A DNA stretch of 64,000 nt from Diphasiastrum complanatum (GCA_029204225.1 CM055103.1:22808663-22872662); one strand, 5' to 3'; counted from the stretch's first letter, positions 1 through 12,350 are shown. Translations and numbers: made by a program. The notes: generated by a model not told the origin, from the letters alone.

Positions 1-609
1 GATGTCGTAGCCCCATACTCAGCTTCAATAGAAGAAAAAGCAATTGTCAGTTGCTTCCTGCTACTCCATGAAATGGTTTTCATACCAAAGTGTTAGAAAT
101 TAATGTTTATTTGACACCCCTTAATGATAGTTTGGCCATGCCTGCGTGCTATTTTTAGGGGCCATTACTATTTATAGTAAGTCATATTTTAGGGTCGTTA
201 CTATTAATAGTAAATTCGTTTTTTAGTTATGCATGTAGGTGGGTGCACTACTACTAGAATAGGATTTGCTTTTATCACTTAGAAACTCATCTTGGGTGTT
301 TACCCAATATAGGTAGTAATTATAGCAATTAGCTTTTTGCCTTTTGCTATTTACTTTAGGCTCATTAGCTTTTATCAATCATTAGAGAAACTATTTTAGA
401 AGGCTGGCACCCCACCACAATTATTCCATTCAACTCAATGAGCTAGAGCAATTGCTCAATTCTCCTATGATCTGTACGACTAGTAACTCCATCTAGAATT
501 TGTATCACAAATTCTGACACAAAGTTCCATGGCCATCAGACAGTGTCCTAAGGGGCCAATTAATAAAAAGAAAGATAACAAGCAAGTTTCATGAAGATCA
601 TGAGCACCA
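1..609. other. Noncoding flank, no feature seen
   Basis: No ORF or domain is recognisable here. A short related phrase (ttactat...tagta) recurs near positions 165 and 198, suggesting local duplication. The segment could be the eroded 5' part of the gypsy element that follows, but I see no LTR ends or priming site. Confidence 0.4.
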
Positions 610-2716
610 TTGTCAGTTGACGTATGCATTGCTAGGGAGACCCTCCAGTTTTGGGCCTCACGACCTTACTATTACACCCTAGTCAAGAAACTGAAATTGC
701 CAGAAAAACCTAGTCAAAATAAGTATATCGTTTCTTTGGCTAAGGCAGGACAAAAAGGTGTGGGAAACAATGGTTCACAATTTGGGTCTAGAAATTCAAG
801 GCTATCAAGATAACCTTAACTTCCAGATCATGCCCTTGGATCGTACTGACCTAGTTCTAGGGAGAGATTGGCTGTACAATTTGGGTCCCACTCTCCAGAG
901 AAATTACCAAGAAAAAACCCTCAGTTTTCAAGAGAATGATCGGCAAGTTCAATTGCAAGGGGAACATGGAGTTCCAAACGGTCATTTGGTGTTCAGCTCA
1001 AAGCTTCTTCAACTTTCTGTTACCTGAATTTAATGACATTTTTGTTGATGATATGCATGTTGGTTTGCCACCCAATAGAGAAGTAGATCATACAATTAAT
1101 CTAGTACTTGGTACAGCACCCATAACCAAGCCATGCTATCGGATTAGCTGTTCAAAAGATGAAGAAATAACTAAACCATTAACTGAGTTTCTAAATAAGG
1201 GACAAATTCAACCAAGGCCTAAGTCATTTAGATAGATCATATAGGTTGTACATCTCATTTGATTTGGAAACTAGTGGTTAAATTGGCCAAAAACAGCTTT
1301 CAGAACTCGTCATGATCAATATGAGTTTAAAGTGATGCCATTTGGGCTTGGGCTCATCAATGACGACTTTTATGATGAACAATGTTCTTTGGGCATAATT
1401 AGGAAAATCTCTTGTTAGTCTTTTTAGGCGATATTTTAATTTACAGTAAAACTAAAAAGGAGCATTTGGCTCACCTCAGAAAGGTGTTCTATTTGCTTAG
1501 AAAGCATAAGTTATACGCAAAGAAACCTAAATGTGAATTCTATACGAAGAAATAGTGTATTTGGGTCATATAATCTCAAAAGATGGGATTAAAATTGATC
1601 CTAATATGGAAAAAGCCATATTCAATTGGCCCAAATGGCCCGAACCAACTAGTATTTCAAACGTTCAAGTTTTTCTTGGTCTGCTAGGATATTACAGACA
1701 ATTTGTCAAGGATTATGCTCAAATAGCAGTTCCCATGACAAATCTTCTTGACAGGAAGGGGAAGGAGTTCGTCTGGGAACCATAGCAACATGAGAGTTTT
1801 GACACTCTCAAAACAGCTTGGGTTACGGCACCAATACTGAAAGTCGTAGACCCAAATCAGCCTTTTGTGGTCGAAACATATGCTAGTGAATTTGCAGTAG
1901 ATGAAGTCTTGAACCAAAATGGACGGCAAGTACCATTCAAAACTATAGTAGGCCTGCCTAGGACCCAGAAGGGTCATGATGCTATATGGGTCACAGTTGA
2001 CCGTTTGACCAAAATGGCCCATTTTATCCCAACCAAGACAATAGTTACAGCTCCAGAGTTAGCAAGGTTGATTATAATTGGCCTATTTAAATTATATGGT
2101 CTTCCTTCCGAAATAGTCAATGATCGGGGTTTTTGGAGAGCAGCAATCCACCTCCATACCAAAGTGAATATGAGTACTACAAACCATCCATAGACGGGGA
2201 CGGTCAAACAGAAAGAGTAAATCAGGTGCTGGAGGATATGCTTCAAGAATACGTCAGCAAAAAGAAAACTAAAAGAGAGGAATATCTTCCGATATTACAT
2301 TTTGCTTATAATACTACCAAACATTCAACTACGGAATACAACCCATTTATGCTGACGTAGGGTTCAAACAGGAAAAAGTTGAAGCAGTAAAAAACTTTTT
2401 AGAAGACCTAAATCAGATGGTAGAACAGACTAAAATAAGCATTAAGCAAGCCCAAGATCAAGCAAGGGATTATGCAAATCCACGTAGACGGGATATTCAG
2501 TTCTCCCCTGGCAAGGTCTTTCTTAGAGTCCCAGCTAACTCTAGAACCCTAAAAACAAGAGTGTGTGCTAAGTTGTTTCCTAGCCTGGTATTGTGGTCCA
2601 TTTACCATTATCAGGAGAATACGCATAGTTTCCTACGAGCTAGAACCCCCGAACAACAAGTCCATCCAGTATTCCATGTTAGTCAGTTACGAAGGGCTTT
2701 AACTAGATCAGACTAA
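610..2716 (+). pseudogene. Ty3/gypsy pol remnant (protease, RT, integrase)
   Basis: Seen: pieces in three frames align in order with a gypsy polyprotein. The C-terminal end of a retropepsin region (DLVLGRDWL, about 840-910) is followed by the RT start (LPPNREVDHTINL, about 1065-1110). RT continues with YEFKVMPFGL (about 1319) and the RT/RNase H connection (VYLGHIISKDG, then FLGLLGYYRQFVKDY, 1555-1785). The RT catalytic [FY]xDD box reads FLGDILIYS, so the first Asp is Gly (codon 1427-1429). The RNase H start (about 1850-1950) runs straight into the integrase core (HDAIWVTVDRLTKMAHF) with the rest of RNase H and the integrase zinc domain deleted. The integrase glutamate region (GQTERVNQVLEDML) and C-terminal VHPVFHVSQLRR follow. 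Inferred: a dead element with no LTR visible on either side and no chromodomain seen. Confidence 0.85.
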
Positions 2717-4212
2717 GAGGGGTATTCTATAAGAATGCATTGGCTAGTTGGTACAGACTAGCTTTGCCTTACTGTGGTTATGTTGTTCCTAATAGAATCC
2801 CATTAAATATGTGCTATTGACGTCATCAAGGAACTTGTCTATGAGATGTGTGGCTCCTCATGGTATAACTTGTGGCTCTATGAACAACACGAATCTAGAT
2901 AATTCATCGTCTCTAGTCTCTATGTCGAGAAATGTCACCATCGTCACCATTGTCATCTGAATCTGGATCATGATCTCCTGCGAGAAAAGGACATAATCTA
3001 GAGCTATGTGTTAGAGTGACTCTATGACATAGACCTTTCGTAGTAGGAACATCTCCCTGACCATGAGTGCAACACGATGTGGATCCTCATATGTTGTAAT
3101 GGACCTCAATGTAACAAATGCATCTCGGAAGAGCCAATGACCTCTCCTCGAGGCACTTTGAAAGCATCCAATCTCAATCTCAAGTTGATGTGACGAGACT
3201 CACAGTTGCCCAATATGAATCTCAGACCCCAATCATGAGTCCAAAAAGCGTGGTAGAACTGGGAACCCTACTATATCCAACTCAAAAAAATGAGTTCAAC
3301 AGTTGGGTTTGACCCCCAATTGGGCCTACCATGCTTGATCAAGATATGCTCTATATAGGAAATTTTTGATGTCACCGTGGGCTCCCAATGGAAAGTCCAC
3401 AATAGAAATGCCAAGTGTGTCAAGTAAACGAGAGGCCTCAGAAAACCATGAGTTGATAACCTTGGCTATGAAGGTGCTAAGATGAGGTTCGTGATGCCTA
3501 CGTGTATCTCTGCTTAACCATGGGAAACAATCTGCCTGGATGTTGAAATTTGTTCTTGATATCTTTAGTTCGAAGCAACAACAGGACATGATCAAAGGAG
3601 GGCAAGGGTTGTTGTGCAACATAATCCAACCAATGCTAGTGGACATGTTTGGCCATTGTTTTTTTCCCAAAAGAGTACCTGAAGGTTGGAAGAAAAAGTC
3701 TGTCCACGCAAGCTCATTTGCTACCTTTAAATAGCCTATGAGGATGACCATGGTTGTAGAGGCATGAGCCACTAAAATTATAAATAGGCATTCGTGTCTC
3801 TGTGTTGTGAGAGGTTTTGAGTTTCCCTGATAAATTTAATGATGTGTATAGTACATGCATGTTGTTCTTTATTGGTAGTATTTGGCTGAAAGAGATTAAA
3901 ATGCCAAAAACAAAAGCTAACACTGAAACTTCTAGTGTACTTGAAAAACATTTGTCACACTATTTTACAAGGTATAAACATTGAAACATTAAAATTTATG
4001 TAAGTGTTGAGATAGGGAACTCGCACAGTGTCACTGGCTATTCATCGTCCACAACAGAACTTACTATACACCATGCCTCACATGATTCAAAAAACAGAGA
4101 CATGTGGCCACCTCGCAAATTGACCAGTCAAAAGTTTTCCTGATTTTTTTCCGTTGGAGATCCAATACACCTACAAGTCAATGACTCAGGTATTTACTAC
4201 TTCCATGTTCTT
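2717..4212. other. Intergenic, no supported gene
   Basis: ORFs on both strands (for example minus 3326-3772) show no recognisable motif, no convincing start context and no splice support. The downstream edge is the 3' side of the minus-strand gene at 4213-5142, so the first few hundred bases leftward of 4213 would be its 3' UTR. No canonical AATAAA is obvious. Confidence 0.35.
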
Positions 4213-5142
4213 TCATGTAAGGGCGGGCGGAATGTCATCATTCAGAGCTATGCAAACCTTCTCCAATACAGCCATTTGATTGACTACCTTTGAACTGTCA
4301 ACATTTGAAGTATTCCAGAACACTAACAGTCACGTATAGTCCTTGCTTGTACTAATCCAATAAAATTAGAGCTTGTAATTCTATTGCATAGTGATTGAAT
4401 CTCCAACACGGAATTTTTTCTACAAGCTACACTTACTTATTATGCAATATGAACCTAACACTATTGATTGTTGAGATCAAACTTGTACAAGCTTCCCTCA
4501 ACTCCAGTCTTCGCTCCTTGTTTGGTTCTTCATTAAGAAAACTGGTGATAAGCTCCCAATGTCTTCTAGTCATCTTGCATACAAGTACGACAGCGTCCAT
4601 GTGAGGAGCCACTTTGGACTCCACGCCAATGCAATACGTATTAAAATAAAAAAACCCTAATACTATAAACTCAATAAAATGCAGTTCAAGCTTACCGATT
4701 TGAGATATAACGAAGCTGTAACCTCGGCTGAATCACTCGGCACCCGACCGGAATCCAGAGACGAAGTCTCGTCACTGGGGGTCGATGTAAGTGGTTGAAT
4801 GGATTCATTATCCGCTAGAATTGTCAAGGGCTTCTCTTCAACGTGTTGGGACGTAAACACATCATTGGCTGTCTCCTCTTGTGCACCAACCGAACCAAAA
4901 CACCTTCCCACAATATTCCTTTTGCACTTTGATAAACATGTAACCCGGCAACGAGACTGTGGCACTGCAACGTTCCTAGTCGTGAATGTCTGCACAGAAA
5001 CTGTTTCCTGGCAAGCTTTCGGAAACTTTTGATGAACACGAAGAAATGTAGCTGTAACATTCAAGTCGTGCAGAGGATGAACAAGGGGAGGAGAAAAGCC
5101 AATTGCCGCACTACTCATTTTGCTCCCCAACGCGGCAGCCAT
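4213..5142 (-). CDS. Small three-exon gene, putative plastid-targeted protein
   Basis: Model: exon 1 5142-4696, exon 2 4618-4437, exon 3 4294-4213; 711 nt, 236 aa plus TGA. Seen: the ATG lies in a plant-like context (GATATGGCTGCC). Exon 1 ends at GTAAGC in phase 0. Exon 2 starts after GGAG (weak acceptor, 77-nt intron) and ends at a consensus GTAAGT. Exon 3 starts after TTGACAG, and the phases of all three exons agree. The N-terminus (MAAALGSKMSSAAIG...) is rich in Ala/Ser/Thr and basic residues with few acids, then the chain becomes acidic and Ser/Thr-rich (residues about 90-149). The last 85 residues are helical and charged (NKERRLELREACTSLIS; VVNQMAVLEKVCIALNDD). Family knowledge: such an N-terminus fits a chloroplast transit peptide. 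I do not recognise the mature domain. A C/T-rich stretch ending CAG at about 5174 could be a 5' UTR intron acceptor. Exon 1 alone is the firmest part. Confidence 0.45.
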
Positions 5143-5799
5143 ATCTGTGTTCAAATCTGATGTTGAAGCAGCCTGGAGAAGAAGAAGAATCAGATCATCA
5201 TGATAATCATTTTATTTTGTGCTGTATTTGCAGGCCGTCTTATCTCCTCCTTCCCTAATTAAATAAGCACCTTGAATCCTTATCATTTTATTTTGTGCTC
5301 TATTTGCATGCACCTTAAATCCTCCCTATCCTTATCCTTCTTTTGGGGTGCTTGAAATTTGAAGATGGGATGAACTTTTGAGCAAGTTCCTTCTTACCCA
5401 TGGAGGGATGCCACATTGGCAAACTTATGGGGGGCGGCCCCACCAACCCCTTGCACACTCCTCAAGTGATGTCATTACAAAATGCACCGCAGATGCACCT
5501 GCAGTGCATCTGGTGCCCAGTCCCACACCATCCAAGGGGAGAGAAATAGTTTTTCTCCCTTAGCCCCATTCATGTCTTTTAGATAGAGTAGAGCCAGCAT
5601 TACAGGTCCCCCTGAGGTGCACTCCTTAAGTAGAACCCTCTTCAAGTCAGCACTAACTGAACTCTTAGTCATGCCCACTGGATGTTAGCAAACTGAGTTA
5701 GTTGTGTGTTTCAGTTGACACTAACTAATAGAGTTCGTTTCAGGCCCCCGACCTATATGGCATAGTTAGTTAACAGACAAGTGGACAAGGCCTTTTGGC
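5143..5799. other. Upstream region of the minus-strand gene; noncoding
   Basis: On the minus strand this is promoter/5' UTR space for the gene starting at 5142. A pyrimidine-rich TTCTTCTTCTTCTCCAG (about 5174-5190) could end a leader intron. A short phrase (cattttattttgtgct) occurs twice at about 5207 and 5285. Nothing else is supported. Confidence 0.35.
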
Positions 5800-6060
5800 G
5801 GAAAACCCGACAGTGTCGCTTTTTTCCAAAGGGCGAAAAACCCGACAGTGTCGCTTTTTTTTTCGAAGGGCGAAAAAGCGCGATAGGTCTAAAAAACATT
5901 TTCTAAGGCATTTGGAGACTATGTTGCTTTTTCCGAAGGGCGAAAAACCCGATAGTGTCGCTTTTTTTCGAAGGGCGAAAAACACGACAGTAGGCCAAAA
6001 TACATTTCTAAGGCATTTATAAGACAGTGTCAGTGTCAGGACAGTTGGCCAGAATTATTT
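5800..6060. repeat. Minisatellite of about 35-bp units
   Basis: The phrase 'aagggcgaaaaac' next to 'cgacagtgtcgctttttt' repeats at about 5826, 5867, 5936 and 5970 with variable T runs. A second phrase 'ctaaggcattt' recurs at about 5903 and 6009. The pieces cgac/gtcg and gcgaaaaa/tttttcgc are partly self-complementary. Translations across it are only the repeat in protein form. I see no coding or mobile-element signature. Confidence 0.7.
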
Positions 6061-6159
6061 TCTAAGTGTCTTTTACTTAGTGATGTATTCGTCTCATGAA
6101 CAAAAATTGTGAACTGTGCGACGAAACAGTTCAAAAATGCAGACTATGCGAAACATAGT

Positions 6160-9100
6160 TCAAAATGCAACAGTCAGGAAAAACAACAAGGAAAGACTAA
6201 CAAAAATGCTAAGGCTTTGAAGGATAGAAACTCTTAGTTTCTTCAGCTCCCTCTCAAAGCTGGTATTTTTTCTGATTTCTAGGCTTGCACGCTGCTTCTC
6301 AAAAATTGCCTTGTCAAGAGGCTTTGTGAAAATATCAGCCACCATCTGCTTCGTTGGAATAGACTCGATCTTCAGCCTGTCTTTCTCAACCAGATCTCTT
6401 ATCAGATGATATCTGATAACAATGTGTTTCGTCCTGGAATGATACACTGGATCCTCCGTCAGATGAATGGCGGATGTGTTATCCATGAACAGTAGCAGCG
6501 GCTCGTTGGAGTTCTCTCCCAGTCCGTCAAGGAACTGCTTGAGCCATGTAAGCTCATTCATAATTTTGGCTGCTGCAACATACTTTGCTCACAGGATGAT
6601 TGCGCAGTTATGGTCTGCTTCCTGCTGATCCATATCACAGGTACACCAGTTGTTGTTGTGCATCCTCCTAAGACACTCTTGTAGTCATCTTTCAAGGGTG
6701 ACCAGCTTGCATCGCTGTAGGATTTGATCAAGAATCCTTCATGCTGAGAGAAATACAACCCATAATCCTTCGTCTGTTGAAGGTATTACAGAATTCTCTT
6801 GGCTATCTTCCAGTGCATAGGTCCTGGATTGACATTGAACTGGCTCATTCTGAAAACTGCATAAGCAATGTCAGGGCATGTATTATCTGCCAAGTACATG
6901 AGTGATCCGATCAGCCTCCTATAGGGCACATTTTGCATGGCTTCCTGCTCTTCTGCATTCTGCGGGCAGTCCTGTTTCGTCATAATCGTTCCGGACACCA
7001 TTGGTGTGTTAGCTCCCTTGCACTCTGTCAATTGAAAATCATCAATGATTTTCTGGATGTATCTTGACTGGTGAAGATATAGCTTCCCTTCATCAAGATC
7101 TCTGTCAATCTGCAATCCTAGGTAGCATCTTGCTTCCCCTAGGTCTGATATTTTGAAATGTTGTGAAATATCATGCTTCACCTAAGAAATTAGGTTGTCT
7201 CTTTTGGAAAGAATCAAAGTGTCATCAACGTAGACAGCAATGATTATGAATTTCTCATCTGTGACCTTTGTATAGACATTGTAGTTGGCCATCAATGGTT
7301 GAAATCCTAAGGATTTGAGGGTGTGATCCTTCTTCTTATACCATTGCCTTGTAGACTGCTTTAGCCTGTATATGCTTCTTTAAATTTGGCAGGCGTAGTT
7401 GGCAAAGTGTGACCGGATGAATCTCGGTGGTTGGTCCATGTAGACCTCCTCATTCAACTCGCCATGTAAGAAGGCGGTCTTTTCATCCACTATGTGGATC
7501 TTGAGACTGTATGCTGCTGCATATGCAAATAGTGGGCATATGAATTAATGTTTTATGATTGGAGAAAAGGTTTTAGTATAATCAACACCATACTTCTGAG
7601 AGAAACCTTTTGCTACCAATCTGGCCTTGTACTTTGATACGTTGCCATCAGGTCCATACTTGTATTTGAAAACCCACTTGCACTTTACAATCTTCCCGTC
7701 TGCTAGTAATGGCTCCATACTCCAGACTTTGTTCTGCTTCATGGAATTCATCTCGTCTTCCATTGCCTTAATCCACTTGTTCTTATCTGGACAGTTGATA
7801 GCTTTCTCATACGTTTGAGGTTCTCCACCAAATCCACAGAACTTTCTGATACAGGCACAAATATGGTAGGTGCTCTTCTTTCTCTCGTGGATCTTCTTGG
7901 AGAGTCTGCAGTCAAATCGATGGCCTTGCCTTTGTCAAGTTTCTTGACTTTTTTGATTGCTGAATTGTGGTGAGTAGCAGGTGTCCTGGGTACAGGTTGC
8001 ACGTCTTGCTACTCATCATCACTCTGTCCATATGAAATTTGAACACCTTGTTTCGGATGCTTAGGGTCCGCTCCCTCCGTTGATGTTGGCAGGTAATAGT
8101 AGCCTCTGGTCAGGATTTTGTAGCCAACTGGAACTCCGTCAGACATTGTCTTTGATTCATCAATTATGACGTCTCTGACAATCTTGATCTGTCTATTGTC
8201 AAACATGTAGATCTTGTAGTATGATGAATGAACATCATATCCTATGAGGAATCCCTGCTCCACCTTTTCATCTAGCTTCTTTCTTTTCTGATAAAAAATG
8301 CGCACATGTGTCAGACTTGGTTTGTTGTCCCACCAAGCCTCATGTGGCATGATATGTACAACATTGGATCTGATTGTCCTGTTCTGCAGGTAGTTGGCTG
8401 TAGCTACTGCTTCAGCCCATAAAAATTTTGATGTCTTTGAATAGGCCATCATGGATCTTGCAGCTTCCATGAGAGTATGATTTCTCCTCTCTGCCACACC
8501 ATTGTGCTATAGTGTGTAGGCTGCAGTCTTCAAATGAAGTATCGCTTTGCTGGTGCAAAACTCTGCAAAGCGTTTGGAGATGTATTCTCCTCCTCTGTCC
8601 GTTCTCAGCTGCTTCAGCTTCTTGTCAGTCCATTTCTCAGCTCGATTCACGAACTCTGTGAATTTGTCCAGGGTCTCTGACTTGTTGTGGATAAAGTACA
8701 CGGTTGCAAACTTGCTGAAGTTGTCAATAAAAGTGATGTAGTACGTTGAACCTCCTAGGGAGATCACATCAAACAGTCCATTGATGTCAGAATGTACTAG
8801 TTCTACGAGCTCTTTCGTTCTAAAAGTGTCCTTGGTGAATGGTATACGTGACATCTTGCCTTTGTTACAAGCATCACAAGACTTCAAGCATGCTGCATCT
8901 TTGATATTGACTCCAGTGAATGCTCCACTCTGGCAAGCATTGTATAGAGCAACTGTATTCACGTGATACAGTCTCTTGTACCATAGAATATCCATCGATT
9001 TGTTGATCTGGTGAGCTTGCTTTGAAGGTACTCGAATCTTGAAGTGATACAGGTTCCCCTTTCGCTTTCTTGTGGTGACAAGCTGAGTGGTTGCGGATTC

Positions 9101-9794
9101 AACCACTTCATAGGTATCGCCTTCAAAGGTAATTACTAGTTCTGCATCTACCATCTTAGCAACAGATAGTAGGTCCTTCTGAAGAGTGGGCACGTATAGA
9201 GTGTCATCGAGCCTTCTATCTCTTCCTTTGGTGCTTAACCACAGCGCTCCAGTTTCGCTAACTTTGTGTTTGGAACCATCTCCCAAGATTATATATCTGG
9301 AAGATTCTGATTCTTGATAATCAGTGATCATGTGTCTTGTTGTCAAGAAGTGTGATGTTGCACCTGAATCAAGAATTATTTCTTGTGTATTTGAAGTTGA
9401 TGTCACACAGACATTAGTACACAAGTAAGCTATTGGGTTCTTGCCGTTGTTGGCTCTGTCTTCGGCCATCTTGGAGGACTCGGGTTCCTCCATGTAGGAT
9501 GAGCTATTGTCGCTCTCCCATCTACTCTGAGCTTTCTTGTTTCTGGGATTTTGGTAGTAGTCAACAGATGTGAGCTGCTTTTCTGCTGAGACTGCATTCT
9601 CTGTTCCAGAATTGTGTAGTGAAAAGAACAGGTCCTTCATTCTTTTGATGAAGGAGGTCAGGTCCCATCTCAGATTGATCAGCTGATTTTCAAGAAGAAT
9701 AATTTGGCTTCATGACTTCGTTTGAAATCTGGTCAGCAAAGTATCCCACATTTCTCTCACATTGGAAAGATTGAATGCTGCTAATGGATGCCAT
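6160..9794 (-). pseudogene. Ty1/copia gag-pol, near full length with stops and gag deletions
   Basis: Reads from 9794 (ATG, MASISSIQ) leftward. Gag is cut down: its first residues join directly to REMWDTLLTRF, and the zinc knuckles present in relatives in this window are missing between EKQLTS and DYYQNPRNKKAQS. Then come protease DSGATSHF (about 9360), the pre-integrase zinc region (C..C in SCDACNKGK, about 8860), and integrase with D (VHSDI), D (RTDRGGEY) and E (NGVAERRN) all present. An Int-RT linker, RT (CKWVFKYK, YVDD at about 7220) and RNase H (MDNTSAIHL; DIFTKPLD) follow. Stops are few and sit where Gln is expected (for example 8500, 8003). Segments between 7181 and 7545 are readable only with frame changes. 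Same family as the copia pieces at 12.3-15.2 and 58.8-64 kb. Confidence 0.9.
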
Positions 9795-9836
9795 AGTCTG
9801 AAGAAATCAGACAAGGCTTTGATAGAGCTAAAGGAT

Positions 9837-9849
9837 GGCTCTGATACCA
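9837..9849 (-). other. Retrotransposon primer binding site (initiator Met-tRNA type)
   Basis: The minus strand reads TGGTATCAGAGCC, the standard copia priming site complementary to the 3' end of initiator methionine tRNA. It sits one base inside the LTR end (CCGAACA) and about 43 bases before the gag ATG, which fixes the element's 5' end. Confidence 0.85.
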
Positions 9850-9850
9850 T

Positions 9851-10330
9851 TGTTCGGAAATCAACCACCCCCTGATGCCACTGATGGGAAGTTGGAATTT
9901 CGGACTGAACCGGAAATGAAGACTGGATAGAGTCGACTTGGCAACCGTAGCTACTGCTACTGACTACAGTCTAATTTTTTTCCAAGCCCCAGATCGCCTC
10001 TGACGATCTGTTGTAAACTTAAACTTGTAAACAAAAAATAATGTTGAGTAGAACAACAGCGAAAAGTTATCTACTGCTAGCATGCATTCCAATATTACAA
10101 ATCATACACATTACAGAACAGAGCATTGCAAAAATTGCTTCTATTGTTAGAACTGAATTCACAATATTTTCTTGAGCGTTGTCTGTTTCCCAGATCAGCA
10201 CGTTGGCGCAAGAGAGATGTTCTCTCTCACGAGTAATATGACTAGCTAATGCCAATCTGTAAACTCACTCTGGAGCTATCTCAAATTTTTACAATTCTGT
10301 TTGTTCTGTATCCGTGATCTCTTTCCCCCT
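9851..10330 (-). repeat. 5' LTR of the minus-strand copia (outer end unsure)
   Basis: On the minus strand the LTR ends ...TTTCCGAACA just before the priming site. Its other end is not determined, because no second copy lies beyond the 3' side near 6160. It contains a TCTCTCTTGCGCCAAC phrase shared with the plus-strand relative's LTR (about 11,456-11,471), supporting the family link. The right boundary given is a guess. Confidence 0.55.
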
Positions 10331-11338
10331 TTTTTTGTATCTTTCGTTGATCATTTATGTGATCAATGCAGAGAATTGATTAAGTTAAAGCTCTAATCAA
10401 AAGAAATGCATTAGGCCTAATCAAAACTGATTCTAGTTTCTTGTCACTATCCTCTGTGCATCACCGCTTTTTGCCCGTTACTTCATCAGCCGCTTTATGT
10501 CCGTCACTTCACTAGCTGATCTGAATGATAATATATTCTAACTACAAAATCGTTACTTAACTAGAATACATTCTCACCAATCTGGCAAGAGTGTTGATGC
10601 TATACATTGATGATTGAATGTCAGTGCTCAGTGCATTGGGAGCATAAAGTCTTAACTACTTAATGTATTGTAGTCGTTATGCATTAGATGGTTGTCTTCT
10701 CTAACTATAAATGTATGTACAAATTAGGTTGACTGTCAGGGATGTACTTGAAGTTGTCTAACAGTTCCTGGATTGACTTTTCCCTGATGACGAAGTCAGA
10801 TAGTTTGACTTGGTCCAATTTGTCGTCTGAGTCAGATTTGTCGATTGATGACGAATTTGGACATGTCGACTGATTAAGTTGATGGAGATAAGTTCGGTTG
10901 ATGGGTATATATATGAGAAGTCAAAGTTGATGGAATGAAGTGAGTCAGGTAGTTCAAACACTTCGATGTCGGGTACCTTGGTGAAGTAAGTTGAGTATGA
11001 AGAAACATTTTGTTTCTAATGCCAACACTTTGCTAGCTTTCAATTATGAACCTTTGACAAAAAGCGACACGACACGACACGAAATCAGTCATGCCCCACG
11101 AACAGCCAACAAGAAAATAAGCCAAATACCATTGGATACAGATATATGATTTGATATTATGACATCATCAAAATTGTTCTACATCGTGGCTAATCTGCCA
11201 CTCTTGTAATTCGCAAATTAGTTCTAGATGTTTAATCTTTCTGTAAGTTACAAGAACGCGACACGAAATTGTTCACGAAATATATACTTTCTGATTGATG
11301 CACATTACAGTGAGTCTAATGCTAGTAAGCAAGACAAT
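10331..11338. other. Noncoding, possibly more LTR sequence
   Basis: No supportable ORF. A short run of ACACG units occurs at about 11,064-11,083. Part of this may belong to the minus-strand LTR ending at 9851, but no TG...CA boundary can be fixed by eye. Confidence 0.3.
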
Positions 11339-12236
11339 TGTTAGAAGATGAAATATACAGAATACAAATCCGCCTGCGTGCGAGATAATTCTATAATAGG
11401 ATCTGTAGATCCAAGGTCCGCTAGTAAGCGAGACTCAAATTCATGAGAGAACAATATTTCTCTCACGCCAACACACTGTGTGGATCTGCATGCAGTGCTT
11501 GAAGAATTAAAAAAATCAATAGATGATTTTGTAGTTGTGCACATTATTATTCTAGATGATTGTATGATCTTGTATATAAATTTGTCTGCTACTATTCATG
11601 TGTTTGATTCACTTGTTCATTCTAATTCTGCACTTTGGTTGGATCTCGTAGAATGTTACATTAATTTGTTAACGTAGATCAGCAGTGTCTGACTACTCTC
11701 TGAAGGATTTTAGGAGTGATACAGCCGGTAGTGACCAACGATCACATTTGAACTCCTGACAAACTAATTTCCTTTGCGAATTCTTTCGCTTTGTGATTTG
11801 CTTCGCTTCACTTCGCTTCGCGATCACATGTCTACGAGGATAAATCAATTATAGAGCTCACCTAGGTCTCATTTCGTTTCGTTTCGTTTCGTCCTGTTTC
11901 GTTTCATCTTGTCTCGTCTCGTTGCAGAGTTTGGTTGATTTTGTCGCAAATTATTTCGCTTCATTTCGTTTCGTTTCGAGATATGTGTGCTTCCAGCATG
12001 AATCATTGTTAGAGCTCGTTTAAGTTGCTTCGCTTTGCTTCGTTTCATTTTTTTCTAGAATTCGTCTCGTTTCGTATGGTTGTGTTACAGAGCCTGCTTG
12101 ATCCAACTCGAACAAAAATAATTCGCAAAAAGTTTCGCGAATCGTTCAAGATTTTGTTTATCAGTTTGTCACAGAGTTTTTATAGCTAGAATTTTGCATT
12201 TTTGAGTGCATTTTTCTGTATATTTTCTTGTCATCA
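11339..12236 (+). repeat. Copia LTR with TTTCG-type pentamer repeats
   Basis: Starts TGTTAGAAG, ends ...TTGTCATCA, one base before a priming site at 12,238. Inside, at about 11,800-12,080, are many imperfect TTTCG/CTTCG pentamers. The start was picked as the nearest TGTTAG in register with copia LTR ends and is uncertain. Confidence 0.55.
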
Positions 12237-12237
12237 G

Positions 12238-12250
12238 TGGTATTAGAGCC
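12238..12250 (+). other. Primer binding site, plus-strand copia
   Basis: TGGTATTAGAGCC, one mismatch from the usual TGGTATCAGAGCC. Lies between the LTR end and the gag ATG at 12,351. Confidence 0.8.
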
Positions 12251-12350
12251 TACCTTGTCATAATCTGACATAACCAAAAGGCTATCAGATCCAAGGGGAT
12301 AAAGCATTCAAACGATTAACCGTCAACAAGTGTACACGAATTTAGAAGCA

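Noticed and set aside
3326-3772. 148-codon minus-strand ORF
   Set aside because: No domain, signal, splice or start support; composition like random AT-balanced sequence.
5806-6015. Possible CRISPR-like array
   Set aside because: Units are contiguous and degenerate with no unique spacers, and the window is clearly eukaryotic.
9837-9849. tRNA gene at the TGGTATCAGAGC sites
   Set aside because: Only the 12-13 nt priming complement is present at each site (9837, 12,238, 27,763, 33,096, 60,347); no tRNA arms.
11060-11085. Telomere-like or satellite call on ACACG units
   Set aside because: Only a few units, not a telomere motif.
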